Notes: generated from the letters alone by a model not told the origin. DNA of 64,000 nt from Rhinopithecus roxellana (GCF_007565055.1 NC_044560.1:45924530-45988529); one strand, 5' to 3'. Numbered from the stretch's first letter, positions 10,901 through 22,239 are shown. Numbers and translations: made by a program.

Positions 10901-10910
10901 TGAAAGTAAT

Positions 10911-11289
10911 ATTTTTTTAAAGTACAGGCATTAAAAAGTATCTCAAGTATTATTTAATGAATAAGTTTTGTTTGATATTTTAGATGCTGTCAAAAATTAA
11001 GTACACTGAAGCCAAAAAGAAATGAAAGAGGACAAATAGGAGGAAAAGGAGGAGAAGAAAAGGAGAAGGCCCTTGGACTAAAATTTGTAAAACCAGAGAT
11101 GGAGTCTATAGTCCCTCTAATTGGACATGATATGGCTCTAAGCTTGGAGACCTTGAGTCCTCCAAAGTCCCCAGAGGGTCTAAGGGAGAACATAGTCACA
11201 GACATGTGTGTCACAGTCACAAAAAAATATTTTAAAGAAAATTTGGAGATTTGAATTGGACAGGATATAAGATGATATGGAATTACTGT
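10911..11289. other. Single-copy segment, no feature
   Basis: AT-rich with a purine-rich patch at 11019-11070. No repeat or gene recognised; it may be a more diverged part of the L1M that follows. Confidence 0.4.
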
Positions 11290-11578
11290 CACTTTTAGGG
11301 GGAAGGATAATGGTATTACCAGTTATAAGAAAGAATCTTGTTCCTCCTGGGAGATGCACACTGAAATATATAGGATGACGTGTCATCATCAGCTCCTCAA
11401 CTCACAACCATTCAAATGGTTCAGGGAAAAATGTGTGTATGTGGGTATAAACAGAAAGAGAACGATGTGGCAAAATGTTAATAACTACTTCAACTATTTG
11501 GAGGGTATATGGATATTCATTATAATATACCTTGAATTTTTCAGTATGTTTGGAAATTTTCAAAATAAAAAGTTGTGA
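11290..11578 (+). mobile_element. Old L1M 3' end, plus strand
   Basis: 'GTGGCAAAATGTTAATAACT', 'GGAGGGTATATGGATATTCAT' (two parts) and 'TTTTCAAAATAAAAAGTTG' match an L1M 3' UTR ending in its polyadenylation region. Confidence 0.7.
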
Positions 11579-11649
11579 TAGAGTTTTTTAAGAATCCTTT
11601 GAAATGATAATATAAGAAAGCTAAACAAAAAAGCATGTATTAAAATAAT

Positions 11650-11885
11650 CATAATATAGAATACAGGTTTTAGAGCCAGAGACTGCAATACTAGTTATAT
11701 GGCCTAAGTGTTGTATAACCCTGGGCCAGCCTCATTTTCTCAGTTGCTTCATCAAAATGGTGATGATGATAATAATATTACCAACCTCACACGCTTTTGT
11801 ACAGGATCAAAAGAAGATTTTGTGTGTAAAGCCTCCATCACAGTGCCTGCCACAGTTCATGTGAGCAAAAAATAATCTACTAAAG
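11650..11885 (+). mobile_element. MIR SINE, plus strand
   Basis: The tRNA-derived head region 'GTTTTAGAGCCAGAGACTGC', then 'AACCCTGGGCCAGCCTCATTTTCTC' (two parts), then 'ATAATATTACCAACCTCACAC' and 'ACAGTGCCTGCCACAG' are in MIR order. Confidence 0.85.
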
Positions 11886-12379
11886 TGACACAAAATGGGA
11901 ACCTTAGGAAGAACCTGTAAAGCTTTGAGGAATTCAAAACAAAGGAAGCTTTTTCCTTCTATTGCTATATTTTTTGTATAAATACAACTGAGTTTGTTGT
12001 TATATAAAAAAAGCTAGTAAGTCAGAAGTTTGCTTTAGGTAGAATCAAGTGGTCTAAGTCTTCATAATCTCTGACCAAATCTACTCAACCACAATGGATT
12101 TCTATTGGATTTGTGTTTAGTTGGGTTTGGGTTTGTTTTTGCTTTAGCCAGTTTTCCCTAACTCTGTCCTAGGGTTCAAGTGAAGAGCAAAGGAGCTCCA
12201 GTTCAACCCACACAGGTAGCTCCACTGGGCATGCCAGGGTCATCAGAGCACTCACAAATGAAGAATAAACTTGGGTTTCTTATATCAGTACCCTAACAAA
12301 ATAAAACAAGATACAAGTTGATGTACTGGTAATGATGACTATAATACTAAAAAGTGAATCTTCAATATTTTACTCACAT
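11886..12379. other. Single-copy segment, nothing recognised
   Basis: AT-rich; no repeat, RNA gene or coding signal seen. Confidence 0.5.
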
Positions 12380-12500
12380 ACATATATTGTTTATTATGTG
12401 TGCCTATAATGTACTAAAGAAACAAAGATCAATAAGTTAATGTCCCCACTCATAATTTGGTGGAGATGTGGATTGACATGTACATCGTTTACGGTAATAA
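12380..12500 (-). mobile_element. Probable L2 fragment, minus strand
   Basis: 'AATGTCCCCACTCATAATTTGG' (two parts) and the preceding 'TATGTGTGCCTATAATG' resemble degraded L2 RC text. Confidence 0.4.
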
Positions 12501-12734
12501 TATATTTGCACAGTACTTTAGAGTTTACAGACCAGTTTCTCCACATGGCTTTATTCAGCTAACCATAGAGAGGTAGTGTCTGTGGTGGGCAGTGTCCGGG
12601 GTGTCTTCTCATTGAATTCTCTTATTTTGTCTTCACAAAGTGATTCCATAACAAGCACTCAAGGGCCGAGAGAGCTTCAGTTGTGGTCTCACCACAGCAT
12701 CCATATTGCTGTGCCTCAACCTTTATTTAGCATA

Positions 12735-12830
12735 AAATCCATATCATATTCATCTTTGTATACTAATTCTCTGTAAGGAGCCCGGAGTATAGTAGCTACT
12801 CAACTAATTGATGCTTACTGAAGGAAGGAA
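12735..12830 (+). mobile_element. Probable L2 3' end, plus strand
   Basis: 'CATCTTTGTATACTAATTC', 'GTATAGTAGCTACTCAACTAA' (two parts) and 'TTACTGAAGGAAGG' align with the L2 3' terminus 'CATAGTAGGTGCTCAATAAA'. Confidence 0.55.
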
Positions 12831-12920
12831 AGAAGGCAGAAAGTATAAAGGAGGAAGGAAGAGAAGAAGACGGGGAGAAGGGAGGGAGGGATGGAGGAAA
12901 AAAAGAAGGAAAAAGATTCA
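12822..12920 (+). repeat. GA/GGAA-rich purine tract
   Basis: Irregular (GGAA)n/(GA)n run growing out of the L2 terminal repeat. Interrupted, so likely old. Confidence 0.85.
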
Positions 12921-12929
12921 AACTCAAGA

Positions 12930-13060
12930 ATTTCTCAAGCCCTTCCTAAGTGTATAATATGTGCTAGTCACTATGGGTAATGCAAAAGAAGCCTTCAAGA
13001 CACAATCCCAGTCCCCAAAAGATTTTTAATAAAATAATTTAAAGACTGTAAATAAAACTT
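12930..13060 (-). mobile_element. Probable L2 fragment, minus strand
   Basis: 'CTAAGTGTATAATATGTGCTAG' (two parts), 'CACTATGGGTAATGCAAAAG' and 'CACAATCCCAGTCCCC' follow L2 RC order. Confidence 0.5.
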
Positions 13061-13264
13061 TCAGCTAAAAAAAATCTAAAGAAAAATGATTACTGTCAGG
13101 TGTATACTTTATGATAAATCAAAGAAAAAAAGTTGAAATTACAAGGAAATACATGTTAATTTATTACGAGTTCAAGAGGGTGACTTATCTTTTAACCTGT
13201 AAACGTTGCTAAATTAAACTGAGGTTCAGCTGGCAAAGTTTGCACCAAATAAAAACTCCAATGA

Positions 13265-13545
13265 GGCCGGGCGCGGTGGCTCAAGCCTGTAATCCCAGCA
13301 CTTTGGGAGGCCGAGACGGGCGGATCACGAGGTCAGGAGATAGAAATCATCCTGGCTAACACAGTGAAACCCCGTCTCTACTGAAAAATACGAAAAACGA
13401 GCCGGGCGAGGTGGCGGGCGCCTGTAGTCCCAGCTACTTAGGAAGCTGAAGCAGGAGAATGCCGTGAACCCGGGAGGCGGAGCTTGCAGTGAGCCGAGAT
13501 CGCGCCACTGCACTCCAGGCTGGGTGACAGAGCGAGACTCCCTCT

Positions 13546-13573
<28 letters not shown>
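13265..13573 (+). mobile_element. Young AluY, Old World monkey type, plus strand
   Basis: 'GGCCGGGCGCGGTGGCTCAA' shows the CAAG variant typical of monkey AluY, and 'GGGCGAGGTGGCGGGCGCC' is also present. Full length with a pure A-tail of about 30. Target duplications AAAACTCCAATGA (13252-13264) and AAAATTCCAATGA (13574-13586) differ by one base. Confidence 0.97.
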
Positions 13574-13579
<6 letters not shown>

Positions 13580-13594
13580 CCAATGAAAAATGTC

Positions 13595-13915
13595 GGCTGG
13601 GTGCCATGGCTCACACCTGTAATCCCAGCACTTTGGGAGGCTGAGGCCGGTGGATCACTTGAGGTTAGGAGTCTGAGACCAGCCTGGCCAACATGGTGAA
13701 ACCCCTCATCTACTAAAATTACAAAAATTAGTCGGACATGGTGGCACACCCCTATGGTCCCAGCTACTCAGGAGGCTGAGGCAGGAGAATCGCTTGAACC
13801 TGGGAGGTGGAGGTTGCAATGAGCCGAGATCACACCACTGCACTCCAGCCTGGGCAACAGAGCAAGACTTCATCTCAAAAAAAAAAAAGTAAAGAAAAAA
13901 AAAAAAGAAAAACCT
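13595..13915 (+). mobile_element. AluS-like, plus strand
   Basis: Full dimer from 'GGCTGGGTGCCATGGCTCAC' to 'GCAAGACTTCATCTC' with an A-rich tail containing G interruptions. It lies 9 bases beyond the flank of the preceding AluY and is followed by a third copy of the target motif, CCTCAATGA. Confidence 0.97.
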
Positions 13916-14754
13916 CAATGAACTGAAAATCCCCTTTAAACAGGAGCTCCAACATCAGCATTACAATTTCACTTACATATTCAACAGCCATCTTTCTTCA
14001 TTACAAATAATAAAGTAGCATCTCTTTCAGATATACAGGTATTGAGTTATATATGCATAAATTAACAGAAACTCAAGTAAAGAAGAAAAATCTATTTAAA
14101 TCTGCATTAATCTTTTATTGGCTTTTCCACTTGTCATAAACAGTTTGTAACCAGATATATATCATCATACTAAACATCATGTAGAACCTCTCACTCAATA
14201 ATCCAATTGATATCCAGGTAATATATCCAGTGGCAACAGTTCTCAAATGGGCCATTTTATAACCTAGGCAAAGGTTAATCATCCTTAGCTTCCTAAGTGT
14301 GATCTTAACTGAACTCCTGCTGCTTACTAGTGACTTTTGAACAGCATCCTGTTTTATGGTTAGTTAATTATTCTTTACTCACATTAATGCATCCCAGAAC
14401 TGGGACCATCAAACAATATGCTGAAAGAGATGTCTATTATCTTTTATTGTTGTTGGACCTTTTTTTTACACTTAAAAATTTTTGTTTAGAACATTCTTGT
14501 TGAACAGTTACATTTTATCTGTTCTTTACTAAGTCTTCATTTATATTTGCCCCACCCACTTTCATCCCCAAATGGATTTAAAAGAAGCCTCTAAAATATA
14601 TAATCCCCTACAATGTAAGCAAATCTAAATAAATTAGGAAATTAAAGAAAAGTAGGAAAGGAAAAATAAATAAGAGCCTCGAATGAACTTAGTACCCTAA
14701 CTCCTGAACATTTGTTGAAGTTAAACCATAAATTTGGCTCTGAACTGTCTAACA
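13916..14754. other. Single-copy AT-rich segment, nothing recognised
   Basis: About 840 bases without recognised repeats or coding potential. Confidence 0.5.
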
Positions 14755-15030
14755 AATACGATCAGAGAAATTCATTCATTTGTTTACTTATATGAGAAAT
14801 ACTTCACGTGGTAGGTGAAAAGCATTTTGTTGGACCTAGGTTATATGGCGTGGGATAACAAAGACTCAGTGTTTCCCCTCGGAGAACTTACCATCCAGCT
14901 TCAAAGACAAATTTTAACAGGTAGACATAAGTTATAAATTATGAAAATTCCATAAAGGAAAAGAATAGTGTTCTAAGAGAGCAAATATTAGGGAAGATTG
15001 AGATCACACTTTAGATGGGGGACAGTGAAA
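14755..15030 (-). mobile_element. L2 LINE, minus strand
   Basis: 'AATTCATTCATTTGTTTACTT' (two parts) starts the RC L2 3' end. 'GGAGAACTTACCATCCAGC' and 'GACAAATTTTAACAGGTAGAC' (two parts) continue it. Confidence 0.75.
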
Positions 15031-15039
15031 TTGAACTTG

Positions 15040-15510
15040 AAACTTCTGAGTTGCCTCCCAATTTCCATTTCCTCCTTCTTTGTTAATAATAGAATTCCAG
15101 TTTTTAAGGAAGCACCTTACTGCCCCAATAAAACATTACATTTTCCAGCTTCCCTTACAGTGGGAGATGACCACGTGACTAAGTTCTGGCCAATAAAGTG
15201 TAAGTGGAAACACTCTTGGCTTCTGGAAACTGCTTAAAAACAGAAGCCTTGGTTGGGAGAAGCATCCCTTTGTGGTTCCCACTTCCTCCTACTGATGGCT
15301 CCAAAGTCCTGTGGACCATGACGGGATCTTGAAGATGAAAGGCATGTCTGAGGGTGGCAGAGAAGAAAGACAAATCCAGATGACATTCTAAAGACACCAC
15401 AGGGACCCTAGACTCCCGCCTGACATGAAAGAGATACAGATGTCTGTCTTGTTTAAGCCACAGTTCTTTGAGAATCACTGTTGTATGTAGCTGAACATAA
15501 ACCCCAGTGA
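15040..15510 (+). mobile_element. Old MaLR/MLT1-type LTR, plus strand
   Basis: 'CAGCTTCCCTTACAGTGGGA', 'CCACGTGACTAAGTTCTGGC', 'CCAATAAAGTG', 'CATGAAAGAGATACAG' and 'CTTGTTTAAGCCACAGTTC' follow an MLT1 H/J-like LTR. The terminal 'TTGTTTAAGCCAC' near the polyadenylation region is diagnostic of this family. No internal retroviral region is seen. Confidence 0.6.
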
Positions 15511-16159
15511 TCTACAGTGAAGAGATCATCAGACAAAGCTTAAGAAAAGAAGATTCCAGCCAGCGGCCATCATGTTGGAAGCACCATGGTTTTTACTGCA
15601 GGAACTGGAAGATCATTATAAATAAAGTAATGAGTGAAGGGAGACAACACAGGATGAGCTAAAGGATATGCAAGGGCAGATCACTCTGGTTCTGGGTTAG
15701 AGTTTATTCAAATGCTACAAGAAGTAATCAGTTAAGTCAGTGGTTTCCAGACCTTTTTGCTGGCCACTGAATCCCTTCTTCAAATAAAATCTTACGCAGA
15801 AAACAAAAAATGCAGGGCTACTCTTGTGGAAGCCAGAATCCAAGTCCCCAGAACCCATGTCCACCTCCCTCTTTGCTCTCATTCTCAAGCCCATAGTAGC
15901 TCCTCAGGCAGTCTGGAAGACCCCTCAAGGCTTTTGGGAACAGAGGCTCAAAAAGATGGAATTATCTTTTTCACAAGAGTCTATAAGGTAAACAGGCACT
16001 CAAGAGAAACACAAGTCTTTCTAGTACTGAGGCCAGAGAGAAATTCTCCTGTGGATCTTCACAGAGAGAAGTTTGTAATGGCTTTTTTCGGCTAAGGCTT
16101 CATGCCAAGGCACAATTCAGAGAAAGCAATTTTAAGGATGGGGGCAGGAAAGCGGGGAC
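15511..16159. other. Single-copy segment, nothing certain
   Basis: A faint L2-like phrase occurs around 15640-15690 ('GCAGATCACTCTGGTTCTGG'), too weak to call. A 112-codon open frame at 15757-16095 has no recognisable domain. Confidence 0.45.
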
Positions 16160-16954
16160 TGGAACTATGTAAAACATTGCAGCCCAGATCCTTCACCTTC
16201 ACTTGGCTTAATCCAGGATAGCCTCAGTCAAGCACTGAGATGCTCGTTCTCTCTCTGCACAAATCTCCCTCCATTAAGCTTAGTCTCAGCTGTGGTCAGG
16301 ACAGCTGCCTGGGAGCCCCCTCTGGTGCTGTCAACAGGGGCTTCTCACAGGGGCGAGCAGCTCCCCCTCCAAAGATTTCCATCGCACACTTGTTTGGCCT
16401 GCAAATAAATTGGCAACGCAGCTGAATTTAATCTTTTGATTCCCCCTTGAGAACCAATTTCTCCAAGCCATTCCCACGTAGACAAAAAGATTTTGTCTCA
16501 CTAAACCTGTTTATTGACCAAAACTGTCGCCTCTGCTCTGACCGCTGACCTTATCTGAATATTCAAATCTATTACAGATCGCAAGTTCAAATGATTTCGG
16601 TGCCCTCTGGAAGCCCTGTTTTCATAGTGAGCTGATTACGAATGACAATATTATAAAGGCTTTAATTGAGATTCTACAAACAATTTGCACCCTGGATTTA
16701 CAAACCTAATATATTCAGAAGTGTGAATGCTGCTGACATTATTATTTTTTTCAGGACAAGTTAGCCATGCCTTTGTAAACGCTGCCACTTCCCCTAGCCA
16801 ACGCATTTCTGCCCTCTCCACAATCTTAATAATCCCTAACCCTAGTCTGCAAACAATTTTGCAAGGCAGAAAATGTCTTTTGCATTCTGATGCAAACCAC
16901 GACTGCCCATTCCCCACTGCCTGGGGAGAAAAGTTTGAAACCCCACTCATGTAA
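16160..16954. promoter_or_regulatory. Repeat-free block, candidate conserved non-coding element
   Basis: No transposon relics. Dense motif-like words include TGTTTAT (16508-16514, forkhead-like), TGACCTTATCTG (16546-16557, overlapping nuclear-receptor half-site and GATA-like core) and 'GCTTTAATTGAGATT' (homeodomain-like). Regulatory function is inference; conservation data are needed. Confidence 0.3.
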
Positions 16955-17150
16955 TGGAAGTAAATGAGTCAGGAACATAGGTTCTAATACTTACCTTAGC
17001 ACTGCCTTAGGCAAGCCACTTAATTCCTCTTTATCTTACCCTTCTTGGTAATCAAGGGAGGATAAAATAATTCTACACCCAACTCACAAAATTGATGTTT
17101 GGAGAGAAGAGAATTAATTGATGTTAAAAGGTTTACAAAGTTAAAAGGTG
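16955..17150 (+). mobile_element. MIR SINE, plus strand
   Basis: 'GAGTCAGGAACATAGGTTC', 'CTTAGGCAAGCCACTTAATTCC' (two parts) and 'GGAGGATAAAATAATTC' keep MIR order. Confidence 0.75.
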
Positions 17151-17224
17151 CACTTGAAAACGTAAGCTGTTTTTATTAAACAGACATGTTTTTTAAACAA
17201 TGAAGATACATCTGAGTAAAATGT

Positions 17225-17435
17225 GAATAGTATTAAGACCTAACATTTACTGAGTACTGTATTACATTTGCCAAGCCCTATGTAAGTGCATTAAATGCAC
17301 TATCACATTGAATCATAGAAAATCCCAGTGAGGTGAGTGCTGTTCTTAAGCCCATTTTACAGAGAAGGAAAACTGAGGTTTGGATAAATATATAGCTTGC
17401 CTAAAGTCACAGAGCAGGAAACTAAATCTCATTAT
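17225..17435 (-). mobile_element. MIR SINE, minus strand
   Basis: 'CTAACATTTACTGAGTACTG', 'CCATTTTACAGAGAAGGAAA' and 'GCCTAAAGTCACAGAGCAGG' are the RC MIR core in order. Opposite orientation to the MIR 75 bases upstream. Confidence 0.88.
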
Positions 17436-20304
17436 CACTATATAGAATTTACAGTGTAGATACTTCCAGATTTTATTGGATTTTTCAGCCCCACCAGTAA
17501 AAATATCCTGAAATGAGTGGTGTGAACAGCTATTTGCCATATATCTCCTAAAAGGGGGTTGACTCCTTGGTTGATTGATCCTGAGCTGAAATGGCCTTGG
17601 TTTTCCCATTTGCTCAGTGAGAAAGAGTTTGCGAAGCCCTTGTCTAAGAAACAACACATCAGAAGGAACCTATTTATTTCATCACCTTTTTCTAATCTTT
17701 GGCAACAAATATGGCCTCAAAATTGGTGTAACAATGAGTTAAAAGAACATGGTTAAAGGGAACCTCTAACCTCTTGTATTAATCCAACTTACAGTGGAAA
17801 GCAGAATGTCTTTTTTTCCACATGTGCCGCAAGAGACCTGTTGTTCCAACCAGTAGAAGGAAGTTTTCCCCTTGTCTTCTCCGCTCGAATAAAATGAAGC
17901 AAAATCGTTCCAAATCATGGGGTAAAGTACAAGCTTTCTGAAAGAAATGGCCTGTCCAAGCACTAATATTTCAGAATTTCAAAGTTGAAAACTCACTGTA
18001 GGTAATTGATAGCCTAAATTTACTGAATTCCTTTCCGAGACAGCCGATTTAATCAAAGTTAACTGGTGAAAATTATGAAGGCTCTTAATTGAGCTCTCCT
18101 ATGGTGAGCTTTCAAAACAGCAGTACAAGCACCACAGAAAATAACAAAATGAATAAACTACACTTTTCTCTAGTTCCATTTCCAAATACGACGTCTGGAA
18201 TGAAGAGTTTAGATCTCCAGGTGGTGATCGTCATGCATAGTATAGTGTTTGTCCTGAATTTCATTGCTTTGAAAAAAAGGTATGAAAAGTCTTGATTTAG
18301 TTGGCATTTAATGTGATTTTTATATAACTTCTGTGATATAATCAGTCGCAATGGGAATCAGTGGGGAAACTTAAAGAGCAGTAAAACCTTCAGCTATTGT
18401 TCTTTCTGTGCTCTGATTGGCTTGCTGGGTATACAAAGCTGAAAAACTCTCAGTTCACATACACCTACTCTATTTGTAGACACCCATAATGATTGAGTGT
18501 GGTCCAGCACCATCCCCTTTCCCAGCCAGCCAGCCAGTCAGAATGCAGGGAAGACAATAGGTATATTGGAACAGCAACAAAGAATGTGTTGCTGTAAATC
18601 ACATTCCATTTCTGCATAGCTGGGAATAGTACTGCACAAGCCATAGGCGAGTATATTAATGTCTCTTGCTATCCATAAATGAAAAATCATGCACAACAAC
18701 ACACTCTTGATTGTTATTGCAACATTAGCTTTTTTAGTATTAGATTCTTTGCTTTACTTTTTCAAAAAAGCAAAACGCATGTTTTACTATTATTTAGAAG
18801 CATTTTTTCCCGTTCAGTTGAGTCCATAAGCATTTCTTTCCAGCAGATAAACACATTGTCTTTCCTGAACACTGACTGACTAGTGATGTAATTGGAACTC
18901 AGAGGTATTAAATTTCTGCAGCTTAATGATATCAGAAAAAAAGGTATTATATAAATGACCAGGGACTTCCCTACACCTAGTCAATTTGAATTTGGAAAAT
19001 TGTTAGAACTGCATGGAAACATGAAATGAAATACACTAGCAACACATTACATTTACATGTTTTAAATATGCTTAACCATGCATTTAATTTAGATTTAATG
19101 AAATAGTTATTATATGCAACCAAAACATCAGTGTTATTAAAAACAAATTTATAGAGGATTAACAGCTGTGTTACATGTCTATACCTACCTATGCCAAAGT
19201 CTTTCATTCTCAATAATGTGTTTTGATCATTAACTTGTATTTATTAAATGTACAGTAATTGAGTAATTCTACTGAGTGAGATTGATTAGGGCAGTCCTTG
19301 GAGTTTGGATAAATACCAATTGATAATTTAAACTGTTTGAACTTGGCTCTGGAATCTATATACCAACTCTTTGAATATTTATTCCATGTTTTAAGATTCA
19401 TAATCGGTCAGTATGAGGCTAATAGAACTGCAATGTGAATTCTAAGCTGTGCATCTATAGGATACATTTACCATTATTATTGATGATCAGAAAAGACATC
19501 AACATTCAGCAAGGGTTAAAATATTTTTTCATTGAGTTTTCTTTTTCTTTCTTTCCATTTTTCTGTAGGAAGAGTAATTTGAAAAGGCTACGTTGGGGAA
19601 AAAAAGCAATGAAGAACAAATTGCTGTACATGAAGTTACGTTTTTGAATAGCTGGGGAGATTAATTCACTTGACTGCAACTGGTTCATTACTACCCCCAG
19701 CTACCCAAAAATGAAATATCACGTATGGTACTGTCTTTGCCCCATAGGTCATAATACTATAGTGATCACAGCAGGGCTGGGCTCAATTATGGAAAATGAG
19801 ACCCCAGTCAATGCTCTCAAACACCCCCCGCCTGCCAAGGAGCTACCCGGGTGCCGTAATTGTGTTTACCTATTACCATGCTTTTATTTCATTACTTTGG
19901 ACTTGCGGGATGCTATAAAAGGAGACAGAATTTTGGAAGGTTCTGGAAGCTCTTACTAATGAATGCTGTGTTTAGGGAGACTTTCTTCCTGCATTCTTGG
20001 AACAAATCATTTACGCCTTCCTTCCTTAACCTAAATTCTGTGGCATATTCTTAAATTCCTCACCAATAGAAGAGACAGAGAAAGCAAACAAGGAAATAAA
20101 CAGCCTTCTACCTGCAACTGGAAGCACTGTCCCTCCAAAAGCCACCTGCCTTTGTTGCTTCACCTGTCTTGGGGTGAATGAAGAATAAATTTGTGGGTCA
20201 GGAATTTTTGCCTCATTTCACTTCATCTGGTTTCTCAGCAGCTTCTTTTTAGGACACTGCAGTCATCCTACCTCCAGATTGTCACTTTGAAACATAATCT
20301 TTAC
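17436..20304. other. Long single-copy AT-rich segment
   Basis: About 2.9 kb with almost no recognisable repeat relics, the longest such run in the window. A short CCAG tandem run lies near 18523-18538 and a CT-rich tract near 19538-19560. 18000-18360 looks like intact ancient sequence. Open frames here are short (60-103 codons) and unconvincing. Confidence 0.5.
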
Positions 20305-20790
20305 CATTAATTGAATAGTTAATATTTTCCAGGCACTGGCATTATCTTATTTCATGATTATGGTAAACTGTAAGGTAGACAGTGACAAGACTTAACACTG
20401 ATTGAGCAACTTTTAGGTACCAGGCACAGTTCAGAGAATTTTTATTCTCTGAATTCACATATTCCTATCAACTGTATGAGTTTGGTACTATTATCAACCT
20501 TGATTTAAAGATGAGGAAACTAAAGCTCCAGAAGGGTTCAATGAATTTCTCTACATTGCAAAGTTAGTATGGAGAAGATCCAGGCTTTGGACCCAGGCAA
20601 CTTGGCTCCTGAGACTATACAAGGAGTTGCTACTTCTGTTTAAAAAATGAGGGACACAGATTCAGAAAGGCTGGAAGAGCTGCCCAAAGTCACCCAGTGA
20701 CTTTGATAGTGCTAAAGCTGGAATTCAATCTCTGGTATGCCTGACTCCAAATACAGAGCACTTAACCCACCAAGCATGCACATTATACTC
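20305..20790 (-). mobile_element. Outer MIR, minus strand, split by a second MIR
   Basis: The first half (20305-20376), 'TTTTCCAGGCACTGGCATTA...CTGTAAGGTAGACAGTG', and the second half (20635-20790), 'GATTCAGAAAGGCTGG...CCAAAGTCACCCAGTG...CTGGAATTC', join into one MIR in RC. The inner MIR lies between. Confidence 0.72.
20377..20634 (-). mobile_element. Inner MIR, minus strand, near full length
   Basis: 'GACTTAACACTGATTGAGCA', 'GGTACCAGGCACAGTTC', 'GATGAGGAAACTAAAGCTCC' and 'GGCTTTGGACCCAGGC' run in complete RC MIR order. Confidence 0.85.
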
Positions 20791-20814
20791 CTCCCATTCC
20801 CCATTTATAGGGGT

Positions 20815-20965
20815 GGTTATCCATTTGAACTCACCTGTTTGTACATCCATTGCCCCAAGGACTGGGATTATGTCCTATTATCTGTATCTCCAGCAATTTG
20901 AATGTAATGGGTCCCTGATTCTTAGTAGATACTCAATAAACATTTATGAAACTGACATAATCAAG
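20815..20965 (+). mobile_element. L2 LINE 3' end, plus strand
   Basis: 'TATCTGTATCTCCAGCAATT' and 'TTAGTAGATACTCAATAAAC' match the L2 terminus. Confidence 0.8.
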
Positions 20966-21059
20966 GCCTTTCATGACCCCCCTCTGCTACAGGCAGGGTT
21001 AATTATTTTTCATATACATGTTTCTCAACAGGTTGCCTTCATTGCTTTGTGATAACACA

Positions 21060-21210
21060 TTCTACGCTAAACTGTAAGGACACATAAATATAGCATAGTC
21101 TCATCCAGTAGATTGGGCGATAGCTTAGGGCAGAAAAAGTGTCTTATTCATCTCAATATCTTTACTACCTAGCACTGGGCCTGGCATATGGTAGGCACTT
21201 GTGACACAGA
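21060..21210 (+). mobile_element. L2 LINE 3' end, plus strand
   Basis: 'AAACTGTAAGGACACATAAA', 'GTGTCTTATTCATCTCAATA' and 'CTAGCACTGGGCCTGGCATA' match the L2 3' end. Second L2 terminus in tandem orientation within 250 bases. Confidence 0.85.
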
Positions 21211-21224
21211 CTGTGAGCTACTGC

Positions 21225-21620
21225 TCTGAAATCCCTCTCCTTTTCTTCCTGGACACTACGATACTTCCCAGCTTTCCTTGCATTTAGGTACAGCCATCTG
21301 ACTGAGTTGTAGCCAGTGGGTTGTGAGAAGGCAAGACAAGGGCTATCTCCGGGCCAAAGTAATTAAGAAATGGGTACATGCCCCCCCGCCCGTTTCCTTT
21401 CTACCAATAGGATTCAGGTAACAACAATGCCTTAGAAGATAGTGAAACCGCAAAAGGGAAGGGGTCTGAATCCCTGAACAAGTACATGGAAGAGAGATGT
21501 CTGCTGACCAGGAATACTGAGACCTATTACATGAACGAGAAGTAAATTTCTATTCTGCTTGATCATTATATATTTTGCATCTATTTATTACTGTAGTTGT
21601 ATTATCCCAACCAATATCCC
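21225..21620 (+). mobile_element. Old MaLR/MLT1-type LTR, plus strand
   Basis: 'CCAGCTTTCCTTGCATTTAG', 'CATCTGACTGAGTTGTAGCC' and 'GAACGAGAAGTAAATTTC' follow the same LTR family as at 15040, but this copy is more diverged. Confidence 0.5.
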
Positions 21621-21839
21621 ATTTATCAGTGATAAATGATAAATACTAATCCTCAATATCAGCATACTGTTTTTAGTTGCAAGAGAAGACAATCCTATCT
21701 GCTTAAGAGTAAAATATGTAGGGTTTTTTAAATCTGTTATTTCATGAGAACAACATCATTATTATACCAGGGTCTTTGGGTACCTACCTAAGCTAATGTA
21801 CAACAGGAATCAGCTATACTTTCCTTTTGAGAAAATGTA

Positions 21840-22231
21840 TTTTTCTTTTCTTTTCTTTTCTTTTCTTTTCTTTTCTTTTCTTCCTTCCTTCCTTCCTTCC
21901 TTTCTTTCTTTTTTTCTTTCTTTCTTTCTTTCTTTCTTTCTTTTTTTTTTTGGACAGAGTTTTGCTCTTGTTGCCCAGGCTGGAGTACAATGGCACAATC
22001 TCAGCTCACCACAACCTCCCCTCCCAGGTTCAAGCAATTCTCCTGCCTCAGCCTCCTGAGTAGCTAGGATTACAGGCATGCACCACCACACCTGGCTAAT
22101 TTTGTATTTTTAGTAGAGACGGGGTTTTTCCATGTTGGTCAGGCTGGTCTTGAACTCCCGACCTCAAGTGATTCACTTGCTTTGGCCTCCCAAAGTGCTG
22201 GGATTACAGGCATGAGCCACCGCACCCAGCC
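21840..22231 (-). mobile_element. Alu, minus strand, with a tail-derived pyrimidine microsatellite
   Basis: Alu body 21954-22231 in RC. The T-rich tail at 21841-21953 has become (TTTTC)n, then (CCTT)n, then (CTTT)n. Target duplication GAAAATGTA is perfect at 21831-21839 and 22232-22240. Confidence 0.96.
21841..21953 (+). repeat. Compound pyrimidine microsatellite
   Basis: Successive blocks of TTTTC, CCTT and CTTT units make 113 bases of pure pyrimidine, grown from the Alu tail. Likely polymorphic in length. Confidence 0.97.
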
Positions 22232-22239
22232 GAAAATGT

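Noticed and set aside
13265..13573. CpG-rich stretches as CpG islands
   Set aside because: The CpG clusters coincide with young Alu bodies (also at 55477, 59161, 62285 and 63134), which are CpG-rich by descent.
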